A stretch of 64,000 bases of DNA from Kitasatospora sp. NBC_00240. Lineage in GTDB: Bacteria > Actinomycetota > Actinomycetes > Streptomycetales > Streptomycetaceae. Under the pieces are notes generated by a model. The model saw nothing but the letters and a program-made list of their open reading frames with translations, was not told the DNA's origin and did not search any database. A program made the translations under genes and the position numbers. Positions 33,001-42,281 of this stretch are shown piece after piece. Within the stretch, counting starts at the first letter, position 1. Every line of letters starts with the position of its first letter. Location: positions 2,170,001-2,234,000 of the forward strand of contig NZ_JAPEMU010000001.1 of the NCBI RefSeq assembly GCF_026342405.1. The letters run 5' to 3'.

Positions 33001-34218
33001 TTGGAACCGCGCCCCGCCGCAGACCCGTACCCCGGGGCGGAGTTCGACCGGCCCTTCGACCGCACCGGCACCGGCAGCATCAAGTGGGCCCGGGCCGGGG
33101 CGGCCCAGGACGGGGTGATCGCCCTGGGCCTGGCCGACATGGACCTTCCCGGGCCACCGGCCGTCGCCGAGGCGCTGGCCGCCCGGGCGGCCCACCGCGC
33201 GTACGGCTACACGCTCTGCGACCCGGGCGGACGCGAACTCGTCTCGCAGTGGTACCGGGACCGGCACGACGTGGCGGTCGACCCGGACTGGGTGCTGCTG
33301 CTGCCGTTCAGTCCCCGCACCGCGCTGCGGCTGCTGCTGGAGGCGATCGCGCCGACCGGGCCGGTGCTGATCCCCACCCCCGAGTGGGCCGGATTCGCCG
33401 AGATCTGCGGGGCGGCCGGCCTGCCGTACCAGGAGATCGCGCTGTCCCTCGAGGGCGACGGCTACCGGCTGCCGACCGAGGAGTTCGCCCGCCGGCGGCC
33501 GGGGGCGATCGTCCTGAGCAACCCGCACAACCCGTCCGGCCGGGTCTGGACCCCCTCCGAGATCCGCGCCCTGGCCGAGGCCGCCGCCGACGGCGGGACG
33601 ACCGGCCCCGGGGGAGGCGGCGCGGGCCGGGCGGCCGGGTCGGGCGGGGTGCTGCTCTCCGACGAGGTGCACGGCGACCTGCTTCACCCGGACCACGGCC
33701 TTCGGCACCCGGTGGCGGTGGTCGCGGCGGGTGACCTGGCGCGGCACACGGTGACCCTCAACTCGGTCGGCAAGACCTTCAACACCTCCGGGATCCCCAG
33801 TTGCTTCGCGCTCGTCCCGGATCCGGCCCTGCGCAGCAGGCTGACCGGGCTGATGGCCGGTTTCGGGCTCTGGGAGGGCGGCCTGCTGGAGCAGACCGTC
33901 CAGCAGGCCGCCCTGCAGCACGGCGGTCCGTGGCTGGACGCGCTGCTGCGCCATCTGGTCGGGGCCCGGGAGCGGCTCACCGGGGTGCTCGGCAGCGCGG
34001 TGGTCTCCCGCCCGCAGTCCTCCTACCTGCTCTGGCTGGACGCCGGGAAGCTCGGACTGCCCGCCGAGGGCGCGCGGGTCGCGTTGCTGGAGCGGTGCGG
34101 GCTGGAGCTCTCCGAGGGCACAGGTTTCGGCGAGGCCGGGATTGGGCAGTTGCGCCTCAACTACGCCCTCCCCACCCCCTTGCTGGCGACCGTGGAGGCC
34201 CGACTACGTGCCCTCTGA
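33001..34218 (+). CDS. MalY/PatB-like PLP-dependent C-S lyase (aminotransferase fold I)
   Basis: The 405-residue protein has the PatB/MalY pattern: FDRTGTGSIKWA, IALGLADMDLPGPPAV, YGYTL, LSNPHNPSGRVW, LSDEVHGDLLHP and SVGKTFNTSGIP, whose Lys (near residue 259) binds PLP. Members cleave the C-S bond of cystathionine or other cysteine conjugates, releasing pyruvate, ammonia and a thiol. A Gly-rich insert (residues 200-217) precedes the Asp. The TTG start at 33001 has GGAGG 6 nt upstream. It lies 99 bp before egtA on the same strand, so it could supply the EgtE-type sulfoxide lyase step; this is inference, since known EgtE enzymes are of another PLP subfamily. Confidence 0.88.
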   Translation: MEPRPAADPYPGAEFDRPFDRTGTGSIKWARAGAAQDGVIALGLADMDLPGPPAVAEALAARAAHRAYGYTLCDPGGRELVSQWYRDRHDVAVDPDWVLLLPFSPRTALRLLLEAIAPTGPVLIPTPEWAGFAEICGAAGLPYQEIALSLEGDGYRLPTEEFARRRPGAIVLSNPHNPSGRVWTPSEIRALAEAAADGGTTGPGGGGAGRAAGSGGVLLSDEVHGDLLHPDHGLRHPVAVVAAGDLARHTVTLNSVGKTFNTSGIPSCFALVPDPALRSRLTGLMAGFGLWEGGLLEQTVQQAALQHGGPWLDALLRHLVGARERLTGVLGSAVVSRPQSSYLLWLDAGKLGLPAEGARVALLERCGLELSEGTGFGEAGIGQLRLNYALPTPLLATVEARLRAL

Positions 34219-34317
34219 CCTGCATGGACACCCGTTCATCGGAACTTTGCACGGCGGATCCGCATGCCCCGTAGCAGACTGGGCAGGAAGACCGGGCCGC
34301 AATCGTGAACCCCGAGG

Positions 34318-35784
34318 ATGGTGAGTCCGGTGATACCTGTTCGCCCGAACCGCCCATCGGTCCAACCGGACGCCGAGCAGTTGCCGCAGGCCGCGCAGCA
34401 GTCGTCGGCGCCGGGCGCCGGGTCCGCTCCGCAGTCCCGAGCGGGCTCCCGGTCCCGACCGAGCACACAGGCCCCGCAGGCGGTGTCCCCGCTGACGGAG
34501 TCGACGGCCGAGAGTCATATGGCCGGTGTCTGTTTCAAGATCGGTCCGCCTCGGCTGGTCGGGGTGGAGGTGGAGTGGTTCGTCCATGACGACCGATGTC
34601 CCGAGGCGACTGTCACATCTGAACGCGTGGCCGCCGCCCTGGATTCGCTGCCGCCGCACCCCGACGGCCAGGCACAACCCGGCCAGGTACTTCCCTCAGG
34701 GTCGCTGATCACCCTGGAACCAGGCGGGCAGGTCGAGCTCAGCTCCCCGCCCGCCGACAGCCTCGGCTCCTGTGTCGAGGAGACCCGGCGAGACCTCGCC
34801 GTCCTGCGGTCCGCCTTCGCCGCGCAGGGCCTGCGGCTCACCGGCACCGGCACCGACCCCCTGGACCGCGACCGCCGGATGGTCCTGGAACATCCCCGCT
34901 ATCTGGCGATGGAACGATTCTTCGACCGGGGCGGCCCGTGGGGCCGGATCATGATGACCGGCACCGCCTCCGTCCAGGTCTGCGTGGACGCCGGCTCCGA
35001 ACTGGGCCCGCACGCACTGCGCGACCGCTGGCGGCTGGCGCACCTGCTCGGACCGGTCCTGGTCGCGGCCTTCGCCAACTCCCCTCTGCTGGACGGCAAG
35101 CCGACCGGTCACCGGTCCACCCGGCAGACCGTGTGGTCCCGGATGGACCCGAGCCGCACCCTCGCCCCCGGAACGGACGGCGGGGACCCGCGGGCCGCCT
35201 GGGCCTCGTACGTGCTGGACGCCGAGGTGCTCTGCATCCGACGGCCGGACGGACAGCCCTGGACCGCGCCCGCCGGCCTGACCTTCCGGGACTGGCTGCG
35301 CGGCGCCGGCGACCGGCCGCCGACCTGGGCCGACCTCGACTACCACCGCACCACGCTCTTCCCGCCGGTCCGGCCCCGCGGTCACCTGGAACTGCGGATG
35401 ATCGACGCGCAGCCCGGCGACGGCTGGGTGGTGCCCGCCGCGCTGACCGGCGCGCTGTTCGACGACCCGGTGGCCGCCGACGCGGCCCTGGCCGCCCTCG
35501 AACCCCTGGCCGCCGCCGACGGCACGCCCCCGCCGCGGAGCCCGGTCTGGCAGCGCGCGGCCACCCAGGCGGTCGGCGACCCGCAGTTGCGCCGCGCCGC
35601 CCTGGCCTGCTTCGCAGCCGCCGACGCAGCCCTGGGCAGGCTCGAAGGAGCCGCCCGACTGCGCAGCGCCGTGGCCGAGTTCGCCGACCGCTACCCGGCC
35701 CGCGGCCGCTGCCCGGCGGACGACCAGCTGGACGCCCTGCGCTCCGGCACCCGACTCTCACCCCCGGAGGCCGCACCGTGCTGA
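34318..35784 (+). CDS. egtA: EgtA, glutamate-cysteine ligase
   Basis: The 488-residue product is a GCS2-family ligase: LVGVEVEWFVHD near residue 80 (metal/ATP Glu), GGQVELSSPP near 139, RIMMTGTASVQVCVD and HLELRMIDAQPGDGW. In the mycobacterial-type pathway it makes gamma-glutamylcysteine, the sulfur donor for EgtB. The first 70 residues are Gln/Ser/Pro-rich and poorly constrained; ATG 34318 abuts GAGG, and a later in-frame ATG near 34519 would remove the tail but start within the conserved PLTESTAESHM region. The stop overlaps egtB by 7 bp. Confidence 0.92.
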   Translation: MVSPVIPVRPNRPSVQPDAEQLPQAAQQSSAPGAGSAPQSRAGSRSRPSTQAPQAVSPLTESTAESHMAGVCFKIGPPRLVGVEVEWFVHDDRCPEATVTSERVAAALDSLPPHPDGQAQPGQVLPSGSLITLEPGGQVELSSPPADSLGSCVEETRRDLAVLRSAFAAQGLRLTGTGTDPLDRDRRMVLEHPRYLAMERFFDRGGPWGRIMMTGTASVQVCVDAGSELGPHALRDRWRLAHLLGPVLVAAFANSPLLDGKPTGHRSTRQTVWSRMDPSRTLAPGTDGGDPRAAWASYVLDAEVLCIRRPDGQPWTAPAGLTFRDWLRGAGDRPPTWADLDYHRTTLFPPVRPRGHLELRMIDAQPGDGWVVPAALTGALFDDPVAADAALAALEPLAAADGTPPPRSPVWQRAATQAVGDPQLRRAALACFAAADAALGRLEGAARLRSAVAEFADRYPARGRCPADDQLDALRSGTRLSPPEAAPC

Positions 35785-37172
35785 ACCACGACACTGACCC
35801 CGGCACCAGGACGCTCGGTACCGCGACACCCGACGGCAGCACTCCCACAAGCCCGGGCTCCCCCGGCACCGAGGACCTGCGCGAGCTGATCGCCACCGAG
35901 CTGATCGCCGCCCGCGCCCGCACCGCGGCCCTCACCGACTGCGTCGAGGAGCCCGATCTCACCGCCCAGCACTCGCCGTTGATGTCACCGCTGGTCTGGG
36001 ACCTCGCGCACATCGGCAACCAGGAGGAGCTCTGGCTGCTGCGCAACGTCGGCGGCCGCGACCCCATGCACCCGGAGATCGACCCGCTCTACGACGCCTT
36101 CGAGCACCCCCGGGCCGAGCGGCCCAGCCTGCCGCTGCTCCCGCCGCACGAGGCCCGGGCGTACGCGCACGAGGTACGCGGGCGGGTGCTGGACCTGCTC
36201 GCCGCGAGCCCCCTGGAGGGCCCGCCGCTGCTGACCGACGGCTTCGCCTTCGGCATGGTGGCCCAGCACGAACAGCAGCACGACGAAACCATGCTGATCA
36301 CACATCAGCTAAGGCAGGGCCCGGCGGCGCTGACCGCACCGGCGCCCCCGCCGGCCCCGGCCGACGCCGCCGGCCTGCCCGCCGAAGTACTCGTCCCCGG
36401 TGGGCCGTTCCGGATGGGCACCGACACCGAGCCCTGGGCACTGGACAACGAACGCCCGTCCCATGACGTCGAGTTGGACGACTTCCTGCTGGACACCACC
36501 CCCGTCTCCAACGCCGCCTACCAGCGGTTCATCGCCGACGGCGGCTACCAGGAGCCCCGCTGGTGGACGCCCGAGGGCTGGGAGCACCGGACCCGGGCCG
36601 GCCTGGTCGCCCCGCTGTTCTGGAGCCGGGACGGCGGCCAGTGGCTGCGCCGCCGCTTCAGCGTCCTCGAACCCGTCCCCGGCGACGAGCCGGTACTGCA
36701 CGTCAGTTGGTACGAGGCGGACGCGTACGCCCGGTGGGCCGGGCGGCGGCTGCCCACCGAGGCCGAGTGGGAGAAGGCCGCCCGGCACGACCCGGTCGCC
36801 GGCCGCTCGCGCCGCTACCCCTGGGGCGACCAGGCCCCCGGGCCGGAGCACGCCAACCTCGGCCAGCGCCACCTGCGCCCGGCGCCCGTGGGCAGCTACC
36901 CGGCCGGCGCCTCCCCGTACGGTGTACGGCAGTTGATGGGCGACGTCTGGGAGTGGACGGCGAGCGACTTCCGGCCGTACCCGGGGTTCCGGGCCTGGCC
37001 GTACAAGGAGTACTCGGAGGTGTTCTTCGGCCCGGAGTACAAGGTGCTGCGCGGCGGCTGCTTCGCGGTCGCCCCGGTCGCCTGCCGGGGGACGTTCCGG
37101 AACTGGGACTACCCGATCCGGCGGCAGATCTTCGCCGGGTTCCGCACCGCCCGCGACCCGGAGCACCGCTGA
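35778..37172 (+). CDS. egtB: EgtB, iron-dependent sulfoxide synthase
   Basis: The 464-residue protein joins an N-terminal DinB-like domain to a C-terminal formylglycine-generating-enzyme (SUMF1) domain. The three iron histidines are visible: WDLAHIGN near residue 75 and HEQQHDE near 164. The FGE domain has LPTEAEWEKAAR, MGDVWEWTASDF and RGTFRNWDYPI. It couples gamma-glutamylcysteine to trimethylhistidine with O2. GTG 35778 follows CCCGGAGG at 7 nt and overlaps egtA. The stop shares a base with a 53-codon ORF that separates it from egtC. Confidence 0.96.
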   Translation: MLNHDTDPGTRTLGTATPDGSTPTSPGSPGTEDLRELIATELIAARARTAALTDCVEEPDLTAQHSPLMSPLVWDLAHIGNQEELWLLRNVGGRDPMHPEIDPLYDAFEHPRAERPSLPLLPPHEARAYAHEVRGRVLDLLAASPLEGPPLLTDGFAFGMVAQHEQQHDETMLITHQLRQGPAALTAPAPPPAPADAAGLPAEVLVPGGPFRMGTDTEPWALDNERPSHDVELDDFLLDTTPVSNAAYQRFIADGGYQEPRWWTPEGWEHRTRAGLVAPLFWSRDGGQWLRRRFSVLEPVPGDEPVLHVSWYEADAYARWAGRRLPTEAEWEKAARHDPVAGRSRRYPWGDQAPGPEHANLGQRHLRPAPVGSYPAGASPYGVRQLMGDVWEWTASDFRPYPGFRAWPYKEYSEVFFGPEYKVLRGGCFAVAPVACRGTFRNWDYPIRRQIFAGFRTARDPEHR

Positions 37173-37333
37173 TGCCCGCGCGAGCCGGAGCACGCCGGCG
37201 AGCGACCCGACGGGCCCCGCAGCGGGCCGTTCGGCAGGCCGGGCACCACGGTCCGGACCGCACGCCGGACCACACGCCGAACCGCACGCCGGACCGGGCG
37301 GGCCCGCCGGCCCGTCACCCGGAGGTGCGCTGA
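37172..37333 (+). CDS. 53-residue basic ORF inserted between egtB and egtC
   Basis: ATG 37172 shares its A with the egtB TGA (TGATG), and the ORF's own TGA shares its A with the egtC ATG in the same way. The product is very basic (MPARAGARRRATRRAPQR at the start) with DRTPDHTPNRTPDR repeats. CCGGAG lies about 8 nt before the ATG. It could be a coupling device between the two egt genes, a new small protein, or expanded repeat sequence that happens to stay open. Confidence 0.45.
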   Translation: MPARAGARRRATRRAPQRAVRQAGHHGPDRTPDHTPNRTPDRAGPPARHPEVR

Positions 37334-38070
37334 TGTGCCGCCATCTCGCCTACCTCGGCGCGCCCGTGGCCCTGCGCGAACTCATCAGCGAGCCGCCGTT
37401 CGGGCTCCACCGGCAGTCCTGGGCGCCCAGGATGCAGCGGTACGGCACGATGAACGTCGATGGCTTCGGGGTCGGCTGGTACGCGGACGGCGACCCGGTG
37501 CCGGCCCGCTACCGCCGGGACGGGCCGATCTGGGCCGATCCGTCGTTCGCCGACCTCACCCGGGTGGTGCGCAGCCGCGCGGTGCTGGCGGCCGTCCGCT
37601 CCGCGACCGAGGGCTGCGCGGCCGGCGAGGCCGCGGCCGCGCCCTTCGGCGCCGACGGCTGGCTGTTCAGCCACAACGGCGTCGTCCAGGGCTGGCCGGA
37701 CAAGCTCGACGCGGTCGCCGCCCTGCTGCCGCCGGCCGAACTGCTCTCCTTGGAGGCCCGCAGCGACTCCGCCCTGGTCTGGGCGCTGGTGCTGCACCGG
37801 CTGAGAGCCGGCGCGGGCCCCGGCGAGGCGCTGGCCGCGACCGTCCAGGACATCGCCGCCTGCACGGACGCCCGGCTGAACCTGCTGCTGACGGACGGCG
37901 CCACCATCGCCGCCACCACCTACGGCGACACGCTGTTCCGGCGCAGCCGCCCGGGCCACAGCGTGCTGCTCGCCTCGGAGCCCGCCGACGACGGTCCCGA
38001 CTGGGCTCCCGTCCCGGACCGCTCCCTGGTCCTGGCGACCACGGAGGGCGTGACCGTACGCCCGCTCTGA
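37333..38070 (+). CDS. egtC: EgtC, gamma-glutamyl hercynylcysteine sulfoxide amidohydrolase
   Basis: The 245-residue class II glutamine-amidotransferase-like (Ntn) hydrolase starts MCRHLAYLG, so Cys2 becomes the N-terminal nucleophile after Met removal. MNVDGFGVGWY near residue 42 and LFSHNGVVQGW near 113 complete the family pattern. It removes the glutamyl group from the EgtB product. GGAGG lies 7 nt before the ATG, which also overlaps the stop of the small basic ORF. Confidence 0.95.
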   Translation: MCRHLAYLGAPVALRELISEPPFGLHRQSWAPRMQRYGTMNVDGFGVGWYADGDPVPARYRRDGPIWADPSFADLTRVVRSRAVLAAVRSATEGCAAGEAAAAPFGADGWLFSHNGVVQGWPDKLDAVAALLPPAELLSLEARSDSALVWALVLHRLRAGAGPGEALAATVQDIAACTDARLNLLLTDGATIAATTYGDTLFRRSRPGHSVLLASEPADDGPDWAPVPDRSLVLATTEGVTVRPL

Positions 38071-38232
38071 GCACCCACCCGGGGCGCGGATCCCGGCGCA
38101 CCGGTCCCGTCCGGGCGTCCCGGCCGCCCCGCACCCCGGCATCCCGCCGACGCGCCTCCATCCGCGCAGATCCGCACCTGCCCCCACACCCGCACCCGCA
38201 CCCACACGTCGGACCCGAGAGGACGAACCACC

Positions 38233-39204
38233 ATGCACGCCTTCGATCTCACCCGTCTGCTGCCCGCCGACCACTTCAGCCAGGCGCTGCGCCACGACGT
38301 GCAGCACGGCCTGACCTCCGAACCGAAGTGGCTGCCGCCGAAATGGTTCTACGACGCCCGGGGCAGCGAGCTCTTCGAGGAGATCACCCGGCTGCCCGAG
38401 TACTACCCGACCCGGGCCGAGCGGGCCATCCTGACCGAGCGGGCCGGTGAGATCGCGGCCGCCTCCAAGGCCCGGACGCTGGTCGAGCTGGGCTCCGGCT
38501 CCTCGGAGAAGACCCGCCTGCTGCTGGACGCGCTGCACGAGCTGGGCACGCTGGAGACCTATGTGCCGGTGGACGTGAGCGAGAGCGCGCTGACCGCAGC
38601 CGGGCAGGCGCTGGCCGAGGAGTACCCGGAGCTCACGGTGCGCGCGGTGCTGTCCGACTTCACCGCCGGGCCCGGGCTGCCGCCGGACGGCGGGCCGCGG
38701 CTGGTGGCCTTCCTCGGGGGGACGCTCGGGAACCTGCTGCCGCCGGAGCGGGCGGAGTTCCTGACCACCCTGCGCGGCATGGTGGACCACGGCGACTCGC
38801 TGCTGCTGGGCACCGACCTGGTGAAGGACCCGGCGGTGCTGGTCGCGGCGTACGACGACTCGGCCGGGGTGACGGCGGAGTTCAACAAGAACGTGCTGAA
38901 CGTGCTGAACCGGGAGCTGGCGGCCGACTTCGACCCGGCGGCGTTCGAGCACGTGGCGCGCTGGGACGCCGAGCAGGAGTGGATCGAGATGCGGCTGCGC
39001 TCGCTGCGCACCCAGACCGTGAAGATTCCCGCACTGGACCTGCCGGTGCACTTCGAGGCCGGCGAGGAGCTGCGTACGGAGGTGTCGGCGAAGTTCCGCC
39101 GGGAGCGGGTCGCGGACGAGCTGGCGGCGGCCGGGTTTCGGCTCTCCCAATGGTGGACAGACGAGGCCGGCAGGTTCGGGCTTTCACTGGCCGAGCCGGT
39201 GTAG
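38233..39204 (+). CDS. egtD: EgtD, histidine N-alpha-trimethyltransferase
   Basis: The 323-residue SAM methyltransferase has [20 protein letters not shown] (histidine-site region), [16 protein letters not shown] (SAM motif I), [11 protein letters not shown] and FLGGTLGNL, and the late [14 protein letters not shown] block, all typical of EgtD. It makes hercynine, the first committed ergothioneine intermediate. GAGAGGA precedes the ATG. The 162-bp gap after egtC has no terminator and contains CACCCGCAC repeats, so egtD is probably on the same mRNA. No egtE of the usual cysteine-desulfurase type is in the window. Confidence 0.96.
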   Translation: MHAFDLTRLLPADHFSQALRHDVQHGLTSEPKWLPPKWFYDARGSELFEEITRLPEYYPTRAERAILTERAGEIAAASKARTLVELGSGSSEKTRLLLDALHELGTLETYVPVDVSESALTAAGQALAEEYPELTVRAVLSDFTAGPGLPPDGGPRLVAFLGGTLGNLLPPERAEFLTTLRGMVDHGDSLLLGTDLVKDPAVLVAAYDDSAGVTAEFNKNVLNVLNRELAADFDPAAFEHVARWDAEQEWIEMRLRSLRTQTVKIPALDLPVHFEAGEELRTEVSAKFRRERVADELAAAGFRLSQWWTDEAGRFGLSLAEPV

Positions 39205-39370
39205 TCGGCCCCTTATGTTCAACACCTGAATGTAGGGATGCCGAGTCCATCCCAGTTTGAGCTTGCCGTTTCGATTCATACGAACATATCTTGAACGCGC
39301 GTTGCGGCAACCCGGCCGCAAAGCGTTCATGCTATGCAGGCTCAGTGTTGAGCACCGGGAGAGAGATTCC

Positions 39371-40810
39371 GTGACCGCCACCCAGTCGTCAGCCCGGCCC
39401 GGCCGGGCCCCGGAGGCTTCGGCCCCGGCCCCCGACCGCCTCGGCTTCGTCGTCTTCATCACCGCCGCCGCCGCGCTCGGCGGGTTCCTGTTCGGCTACG
39501 ACAGCTCCGTGATCAACGGCGCCGTCTCCGGCATCCAGGAAAGGTTCGGTGTCGGCGACGGCGTGACCGGCCTGATCGTCTCCTCCGCACTGCTCGGCTC
39601 GGCGGTCGGCGCGGCGCTGGCCGGCCGCTTCGCCGACCGCTACGGACGGATCAGGGTGATGAAGGCGGGCGCGGTCCTCTTCGGGATCAGCGCCGTCGGC
39701 TCGATGGTGCCGTTCGCCGCCTGGGACCTCGCCCTGTGGCGGGTCCTGGGCGGTGCGGCGATCGGCATCGCCTCGGTGATCGCGCCGACCTACATCGCCG
39801 AGGTGGCGCCGACCCGCTACCGGGGGCGGCTCGCCTCCTTCCAGCAGGCCGCGATCGTGCTCGGCATCGCCATCTCGCAGCTGGTCAACTGGGTGCTGAC
39901 GGAGTCGGCCGGCGGTGACACCCGGGGACAGCTGCTCGGCCTGGAGGCCTGGCAGTGGATGCTCGGCGTCTGCGCCGTCCCCGCCGTCGTCTACTTCGTG
40001 CTCTCCTCGATGATCCCGGAGTCCCCGCGCTTCCTGATCTCGGCCGGCCGGCTCGACGAGGCCCGCGAGGTGCTCAAGGAGGTCGAGGGCCCGGCCGCGG
40101 ACACCGACGCCCGGATCGCCGAGATCCAGGGCCTGATCGCCTCCGACCACCGGCCCCGCTTCAAGGACCTGCTGGGTGGCCGCTTCGGCCTGCTGCCGAT
40201 CGTCTGGACCGGCATCGGCCTGTCGGTCTTCCAGCAGCTGGTCGGCATCAACGTGATCTTCTACTACTCGTCGATCCTCTGGCAGTCCGTCGGTATCGAC
40301 CAGAGCAACTCGCTGCTGATCAGCTTCTCCAGCTCGATCATCAACATCGTCGGCACGGTGATCGCGATCCTGCTGGTCGACCGGATCGGCCGCAAGCCGC
40401 TCGCCCTGGTCGGCTCGGTCGGCATGGCGCTCTCGCTGGGCGCCTGCGCCTGGGCGTTCTCCTCGGCCACCGGCAGCGGCGACGACGTCGCCCTGCCCGA
40501 CCTGCAGGGCACCGTGGCACTGGTCGCCGCCAACGCCTTCGTGCTGTTCTTCGCGATGTCCTGGGGTGTGGTCGTCTGGGTGATGCTCGGCGAGATGTTC
40601 CCCAACCGGATCCGGGCCGCGGCGCTCTCGGTGGCCGCCTCGGCCCAGTGGATCGCCAACTGGGCGATCACGGTGTCCTTCCCGTCGATGGCGGGCTGGA
40701 ACCTCTCCGCGACGTACCTGGCCTACGCGCTCTTCGCGGCCGGGTCGGTGTTCTTCGTGGCCAGGTTCATGAAGGAGACCAAGGGCGTCCGCCTGGAGGA
40801 CATGGGCTGA
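39371..40810 (+). CDS. glcP: MFS sugar porter, GlcP-type glucose permease
   Basis: The 479-residue protein has 12 helices and sugar-porter signatures: GYDSSVINGA after helix 1, RFADRYGRIRVM between helices 2 and 3, PESPRFLI before the central loop, QQLVGINVIFYYSS in helix 7 (sugar binding) and a C-terminal VDRIGRKPL. Length and motifs agree with the Streptomyces glucose-proton symporter GlcP. GTG 39371 has GGGAGAGAG upstream; earlier in-frame codons lie in the AT-richer promoter region, where TTCG-N7-CGAA (39270-39284) is a possible operator. The neighbour genes suggest no shared pathway. Confidence 0.88.
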   Translation: MTATQSSARPGRAPEASAPAPDRLGFVVFITAAAALGGFLFGYDSSVINGAVSGIQERFGVGDGVTGLIVSSALLGSAVGAALAGRFADRYGRIRVMKAGAVLFGISAVGSMVPFAAWDLALWRVLGGAAIGIASVIAPTYIAEVAPTRYRGRLASFQQAAIVLGIAISQLVNWVLTESAGGDTRGQLLGLEAWQWMLGVCAVPAVVYFVLSSMIPESPRFLISAGRLDEAREVLKEVEGPAADTDARIAEIQGLIASDHRPRFKDLLGGRFGLLPIVWTGIGLSVFQQLVGINVIFYYSSILWQSVGIDQSNSLLISFSSSIINIVGTVIAILLVDRIGRKPLALVGSVGMALSLGACAWAFSSATGSGDDVALPDLQGTVALVAANAFVLFFAMSWGVVVWVMLGEMFPNRIRAAALSVAASAQWIANWAITVSFPSMAGWNLSATYLAYALFAAGSVFFVARFMKETKGVRLEDMG

Positions 40811-40827
40811 CCCGCCCTCCGCAGCAC

Positions 40828-40871
40828 GCGCCCGCCCGCTCCGACCGGGCACCCCGGCCGGGGGCGGGCGC
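40828..40871 (+). terminator. Hairpin after the permease gene
   Basis: GCGCCCGCCC (40828-40837) pairs perfectly with GGGCGGGCGC (40862-40871), and inner bases can extend the fold. No T tract follows. Confidence 0.65.
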
Positions 40872-40984
40872 CGCCACGGCCCCCGCACCCTAGCGTCATT
40901 CGCCGGGAGCGGGGGCCGATTCGTTCACTCTCTGCGGCCGGGTACACACATCCGGTACTCCTGAAGGCCTGGGAGGGATGATTC

Positions 40985-42244
40985 TTGATCTTCAACCGGC
41001 TTCGCACCCGCAGACCCGTACCGACGGGCGCCTGCCCGTACGGCCACACCGCACCGGTCGCCGGCACCTCGCCGACGACGGGTCCGTCCATGGCCGGACC
41101 GGCCGCGGGCGGACCCGTCGTGACCGCGCCGGCCGCCCCGCCCACCGCACGGCCCGCCGCGTTCACCGACCCCCGGCAGGCGGCCGACTTCGTCCGGCAG
41201 TTCCACCAGGAGCGGCCGGGAGCCGGCGGCCCCGGCCCGCGGCTGCGCCAGGTGCTGGACGAGATCGACCGGACCGGGACGTACGAGCACACGCCCGAGG
41301 AGCTGGCCTTCGGCGCCCGGCTGGCCTGGCGGAACGCCGCGCGCTGCATCGGGCGGCTGTACTGGCGCAGCCTGGTGGTGCGCGACCTGCGCCGACTCTC
41401 CTCCGCCGACGACATCGCCGAGCAGTGCTTCGAGCATCTGCGGCTGGCCACCAACGGCGGCCGGATCCGGCCGGTGGTCTCGGTGTTCGCCCCCGACCGG
41501 CCGGGCCGCCCGGCGCCCCGGATCGTCAACCAGCAGCTCGTCCGGTACGCGGGTCACCCGGCGCCCGGTGGCGGCTGGACGGGCGACCCGGCCGGGGCGC
41601 AGCTGGCCGCGCGGGCCCGTGACCTCGGGTGGAAGTGCGGCGGGGAGCCGTTCGAGGTGCTGCCGCTGCTGGTGCAGGAGCGTGCCGGGGCCCGGCCGGA
41701 GTGGTACGAGGTGCCGGACGACGCCGCCCTGGAGGTGCGGCTGACCCACCCGGACCACGGGTGGTTCGCGGAGCTGGACCTGCGGTGGTACGCGGTGCCC
41801 GCGATCAGTGACATGACCTTGGAGATCGGCGGGGTGCGGTACCCGACGGCGCCGTTCAACGGCTGGTACATGGGCACCGAGATCGGGGCCCGCAACCTGG
41901 CGGACGCGGACCGCTACAACCTGCTGGCGGAGGTCGCCGGGCGGCTCGGGCTGGACACCTCCAGCGAGCGGACGCTCTGGCGCGACCGGGCGCTGGTGGA
42001 GCTGAACGTGGCGGTGCTGCACTCGTTCCAGGAGGCCGGGGTGACCATGGCGGACCACCACACCGAGTCGGAGCGGTTCCTCAGGCACATCGCGCAGGAG
42101 AAGCGGCTCGGGCGGCCCACCCCGGCGGACTGGAGCTGGATCGTCCCGCCGGTGTCGGGCGGGCTGACGCCGGTGTACCACCGCTACTACGACCCGGTGG
42201 ACCCGTCGCTGCGGCCGGCCTTCCTGGCCCGTGAGCCGTGGTGA
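40985..42244 (+). CDS. nos: Bacterial nitric oxide synthase (oxygenase domain)
   Basis: The 419-residue protein has the NOS oxygenase signature WRNAARCIGR near residue 118 with the haem-thiolate Cys, plus RYAGHP, PFNGWYMGTEIG near residue 293 with the substrate Glu, and the C-terminal DWSWIVPPVSGGLTP and FHRYY-like segment YHRYYDP of the pterin/dimer region. It oxidises arginine to citrulline and NO, using separate reductases since no reductase domain is attached. The first 55 residues are Pro/Ala-rich with CPYGH. TTG 40985 follows GGGAGG by 8 nt; the ATG at 40978 is in another frame. Confidence 0.95.
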   Translation: MIFNRLRTRRPVPTGACPYGHTAPVAGTSPTTGPSMAGPAAGGPVVTAPAAPPTARPAAFTDPRQAADFVRQFHQERPGAGGPGPRLRQVLDEIDRTGTYEHTPEELAFGARLAWRNAARCIGRLYWRSLVVRDLRRLSSADDIAEQCFEHLRLATNGGRIRPVVSVFAPDRPGRPAPRIVNQQLVRYAGHPAPGGGWTGDPAGAQLAARARDLGWKCGGEPFEVLPLLVQERAGARPEWYEVPDDAALEVRLTHPDHGWFAELDLRWYAVPAISDMTLEIGGVRYPTAPFNGWYMGTEIGARNLADADRYNLLAEVAGRLGLDTSSERTLWRDRALVELNVAVLHSFQEAGVTMADHHTESERFLRHIAQEKRLGRPTPADWSWIVPPVSGGLTPVYHRYYDPVDPSLRPAFLAREPW

Positions 42245-42281
42245 GCGGCGCGGGTGCCCGGCCGGGCGGGCCCGGTCGGCG

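Noticed and set aside
33926-33980. Minus-strand frames over the C-S lyase gene
   Set aside because: Antisense shadows; the plus frame shows all PLP-enzyme motifs.
40978-41622. 214-residue frame from ATG 40978 at the nos start
   Set aside because: The ATG touches the ribosome site and the translation is shadow-like; the TTG 40985 frame has correct spacing and encodes NOS.
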